Source of the DNA: Bryobacterales bacterium
Lineage (GTDB): Bacteria; Acidobacteriota; Terriglobia; Bryobacterales; Bryobacteraceae
NCBI GenBank assembly: GCA_027459465.1
Contig: DAIDIH010000253.1
Span: 1 to 42,037 of the forward strand
DNA: 42,037 nucleotides
Direction of reading: 5' to 3'
The translations under genes were made by a program, and so were the position numbers. The notes under the pieces are model-generated. The model was not told the DNA's origin and made no database searches. It worked only from the letters and a program-made list of their open reading frames with translations. Position 1 is the first letter of the stretch. The number at the start of each line of letters is the position of its first letter. Shown here one piece after another: positions 39,779 through 42,037 of this stretch.

Positions 39779-42037
39779 TCAGCCCATCACCGGTTGCCGC
39801 AGCCGGCGCTCCAGAAACTCGATCAACTCGTCTTCCTTCTGGATCGAGGTTTCGATTTTCAGCCAGTACAAATCGAGCGGCGCAATCGCTTCCAACGCGC
39901 GTTGCGGCAGGTTCATCGCGTCCTTTTCCGTCGTCACCAGCGCCGTCGCCCCGCGCGCCCGCGCCTGCCGCGCAAGCCGCTTCAACTGCAGCGGCGTGTA
40001 GACGTGATGATCGGCGAAGGTCCAGCGGAACACCGGCTCGATGCCCATCCCGTGCATCGTTCTCCAGAAAGCCTCCGGGTTCCCCAATCCGCAGAAGGCG
40101 ACCGGCGGCTCGGGAGGCAAAGGCTCGGCCCGCCGCGTCCGCTCGTTAATCCAGTCCGCCGCCCGCAACGACGCCAGAAATACCGGCGCGCCCGGATTGT
40201 ATCGCTCCAGCAGCCGCCGGATTCCCGCATAGCTTCGGCCCGGCTGGGCGCGCGTAATGATAAAAGCGCTCGCCCGCCGCAGCGCCGAAAGCGGCTCCCG
40301 CAGCCGGCCCAGCGGCGCCACGTCCCCGCCCGAAAACGGATCGAGCGCGTCGATCAGCACCAGATCCGCGTCACGGTGCAGACCGTAGTGTTGAAATCCG
40401 TCGTCGAGCAGGAAAACATCCGCGCCGAGCCGCTCGGCCAGCAGCGTGCCCGTCTGAAACCGGTCCGCGCCGATGCCGACGTGCGCGTGCGAAAAGCGCA
40501 CCAGAATCTGCGCCTCGTCACCCGTGACACACACCGGAGCGCGCGCGCCGGCTTCCACCAGAATCGCCTCCTCGAGCGAGCGCCGCCGGTAACCTCTCGT
40601 CAGAATCGCCGTCCGGTGGCCGTAACGCGTCAGCCGTTCGGCCAGGTGCGCGCACAGCGGCGTCTTCCCCACCCCGCCGATCGCGATCCCACCGATGCTC
40701 ACCACCGGCGCCGGAAGCACGCGGACATGTGCGCTCTTTCGCCGGCGGTCGAGCGCCGCCCCCACCGCCCACAGCCGCGACAGCGGCCACAACACCAACC
40801 GCCCGAGTCCCGTCCGGCGCCACGCCGGCAGTGCATCGTCCATCGCCGTGAGGATATGCCGCGCCGCCGCCGCTGTCACCCCGCGCCGCGCTTCGGCCAG
40901 CTTCTGGCCCCGCCTTCCTAACTCCTCGCGCATTTCCCGGTTGGTGAACAGTTCCTCCACCGCACCCGCCAACTGCCCGGCCCGCTCGATCTCATACATC
41001 GCCTTGGCATCGCGAAACTCACGCGCAATCGCCGGAAAATTCTCCAAATGCGGCCCCGACACAATCGCCCGGCCCGCCGCCGCCGGCTCGAGCAGATTGT
41101 GCCCGCCGCGGTCCGGCAGCGTCCCGCCCATGAACACCACCGTCGCCAGCGGAAACACCGACGCCAACTCGCCGATCGTATCCAGCAGCAGCACACCCGG
41201 CAAAGCCATCGTCGCCTCCGGCGCCATCTTGCTTCGCCGCAGATAGGAAATGCCCGCTGCCTCCAGCCGCGCCGCCGCTTCCTCAAACCGCTCCGGCCGC
41301 CGCGGCGCATGAATCATCAATAGGCGCGGATGCGCCGCCGCAAGCTGCTGGAACGTGCGCACCACCAACTCGTCTTCGTCCGGCTCCCCCGCCGCCGCCG
41401 GAGGCATCGTCGACGCCGCAACCCATACCTGCTCCGGCCCCAGCCTCGCCACCAGGTCCACCACCGCCTTCGGCGCGGCGCCCGCCGCCGCCGTGTCGTA
41501 CTTCAGGTTTCCCAGCACATGCACCTTCGCCGTCGGCGCGCCGATGCTCAGGTACCGCGCGCGGTCCTGCTCGCTCTGCGTGTAAATCGCATCCGGCAGC
41601 CCCAGCACCCATCGGAAAAAGAAGCGCAGCGCATGGTACCGCGGCAGCGCGCGGTCCGAAATCCGCCCGTTCACTACCACTAGCGCGCAGCCGGCGCGTT
41701 TGGCCTCGCGATACAGCAGCGGCCAGATCTCCGTCTCCAGAATCACCACCGCCGAGGGCTGAATCCGCCGCAGCACCCGCCGCACCGCGAACGCATAATC
41801 GGCCGGCGCGTAAAACACCCCGTGCGCCTCCTCCGCCAGCTTCTGCCGCGCAACCGTGTATCCCGCCAGCGTCGAAGTCGACACAAACACCATCAACTTC
41901 GGCTGCTGCGCGCGCAACTCATGCACCAGCCTCACCGACGACAGCACCTCGCCCACCGACACCGCGTGCAGCCAGATCGAGTCCGCCCCGCCCCGCCGGA
42001 TCGACCGCGGCAGGAAACCCAGCCGCGAAGGAAGCGT
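39779..42037 (-). CDS. waaA-lpxK: WaaA (Kdo transferase)-LpxK (lipid A 4'-kinase) fusion, N-terminus beyond right edge
   Basis: The frame is open from base 42037 to the stop at 39779: 752 codons, with the true start outside. Residues 1 to about 400 are WaaA/KdtA. They carry Ile-Trp-Leu-His-Ala-Val-Ser-Val-Gly-Glu (the Glu is the family's catalytic base), Glu-Thr-Glu-Ile-Trp-Pro and Gly-Gly-His-Asn-Leu-Leu-Glu-Pro-Ala. From about 405 on comes a complete LpxK: an N-terminal amphipathic helix, Walker A Gly-Gly-Val-Gly-Lys-Thr-Pro, Asp-Asp-Gly-Phe-Gln-His, and Thr-Thr-Glu-Lys-Asp-Ala near the end. LpxK phosphorylates the lipid A disaccharide and WaaA then adds Kdo; they act consecutively at the inner membrane, so a fusion would couple both steps. 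The junction lies near base 40820. The GTG at 41962 is an internal codon, not a start. Confidence 0.9.
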   Translation of the reverse strand, partial: TLPSRLGFLPRSIRRGGADSIWLHAVSVGEVLSSVRLVHELRAQQPKLMVFVSTSTLAGYTVARQKLAEEAHGVFYAPADYAFAVRRVLRRIQPSAVVILETEIWPLLYREAKRAGCALVVVNGRISDRALPRYHALRFFFRWVLGLPDAIYTQSEQDRARYLSIGAPTAKVHVLGNLKYDTAAAGAAPKAVVDLVARLGPEQVWVAASTMPPAAAGEPDEDELVVRTFQQLAAAHPRLLMIHAPRRPERFEEAAARLEAAGISYLRRSKMAPEATMALPGVLLLDTIGELASVFPLATVVFMGGTLPDRGGHNLLEPAAAGRAIVSGPHLENFPAIAREFRDAKAMYEIERAGQLAGAVEELFTNREMREELGRRGQKLAEARRGVTAAAARHILTAMDDALPAWRRTGLGRLVLWPLSRLWAVGAALDRRRKSAHVRVLPAPVVSIGGIAIGGVGKTPLCAHLAERLTRYGHRTAILTRGYRRRSLEEAILVEAGARAPVCVTGDEAQILVRFSHAHVGIGADRFQTGTLLAERLGADVFLLDDGFQHYGLHRDADLVLIDALDPFSGGDVAPLGRLREPLSALRRASAFIITRAQPGRSYAGIRRLLERYNPGAPVFLASLRAADWINERTRRAEPLPPEPPVAFCGLGNPEAFWRTMHGMGIEPVFRWTFADHHVYTPLQLKRLARQARARGATALVTTEKDAMNLPQRALEAIAPLDLYWLKIETSIQKEDELIEFLERRLRQPVMG

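Noticed and set aside
38384-40921. An 845-codon open frame on the plus strand
   Set aside because: It is antisense to the CRTAC1 paralogue and the WaaA-LpxK gene, whose proteins are clearly recognisable. Its translation is Arg/Val/Ala-rich without domains. Long antisense frames are expected in GC-rich coding DNA.

Overview
This 42 kb, GC-rich window most likely comes from an acidobacterium, probably of the Solibacter/Bryobacter group. This is an inference from family content. The window holds an orphan duplicated MacB/FtsX-type permease (the ADOP type), a TonB-dependent receptor with a carboxypeptidase-regulatory-like N-terminal domain, three CRTAC1-type FG-GAP/ASPIC proteins, multihaem cytochromes fused to TPRs, paired M13 peptidases and many Tat-type leaders. 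No rRNA, tRNA, transposase or CRISPR array was seen.

Left part (1-17970). A GT-C-type membrane glycosyltransferase runs off the left edge. It is followed by a small RcnB/CigR-like secreted protein and two tandem exported M13 zinc peptidases. Next comes a decayed second GT-C glycosyltransferase. Its first lesion is an exact 8-bp tandem duplication, and it also carries a premature stop and a second frameshift. Then come a Tat-exported amidohydrolase, the ADOP permease, a small membrane protein, and two translationally coupled PPK2-family proteins that together look like a split class II polyphosphate kinase 2. A TrpB2-type tryptophan synthase beta chain follows, then an ECF sigma / HEAT-repeat anti-sigma / DUF4097 operon, and finally a DUF429-PdxH fusion.

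Central part (17977-36299). Ten minus-strand genes (30134 down to 17977), with overlaps or gaps of at most 28 bp, look like one operon. In transcription order they are: a GntR/FadR-type regulator, a solute-binding-like protein without signal peptide, an SDR dehydrogenase, an L-fuconate-dehydratase-like enolase-superfamily enzyme, two Tat-exported GH29 alpha-L-fucosidases, a seven-haem and an eight-haem cytochrome carrying TPRs, a 67-aa unknown, and a CRTAC1 protein. A TonB-dependent receptor and a TPR protein are transcribed divergently. The 130-bp divergent region has a near-consensus promoter with a 17-mer operator-like site in its spacer, and a second copy next to the -35 of the opposing promoter. 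The simplest reading is a fucoside capture and oxidative fucose-degradation locus run by the local GntR regulator. Its downstream half is a multihaem cytochrome/CRTAC1 module whose link to sugar use is unexplained.

Right part (36280-42037). Two more CRTAC1 genes face the TPR gene tail to tail; one is a close paralogue of the CRTAC1 protein ending the fucose operon. The window ends in a WaaA (KdtA)-LpxK fusion of lipid A/Kdo synthesis that is truncated at its N-terminus by the window edge.
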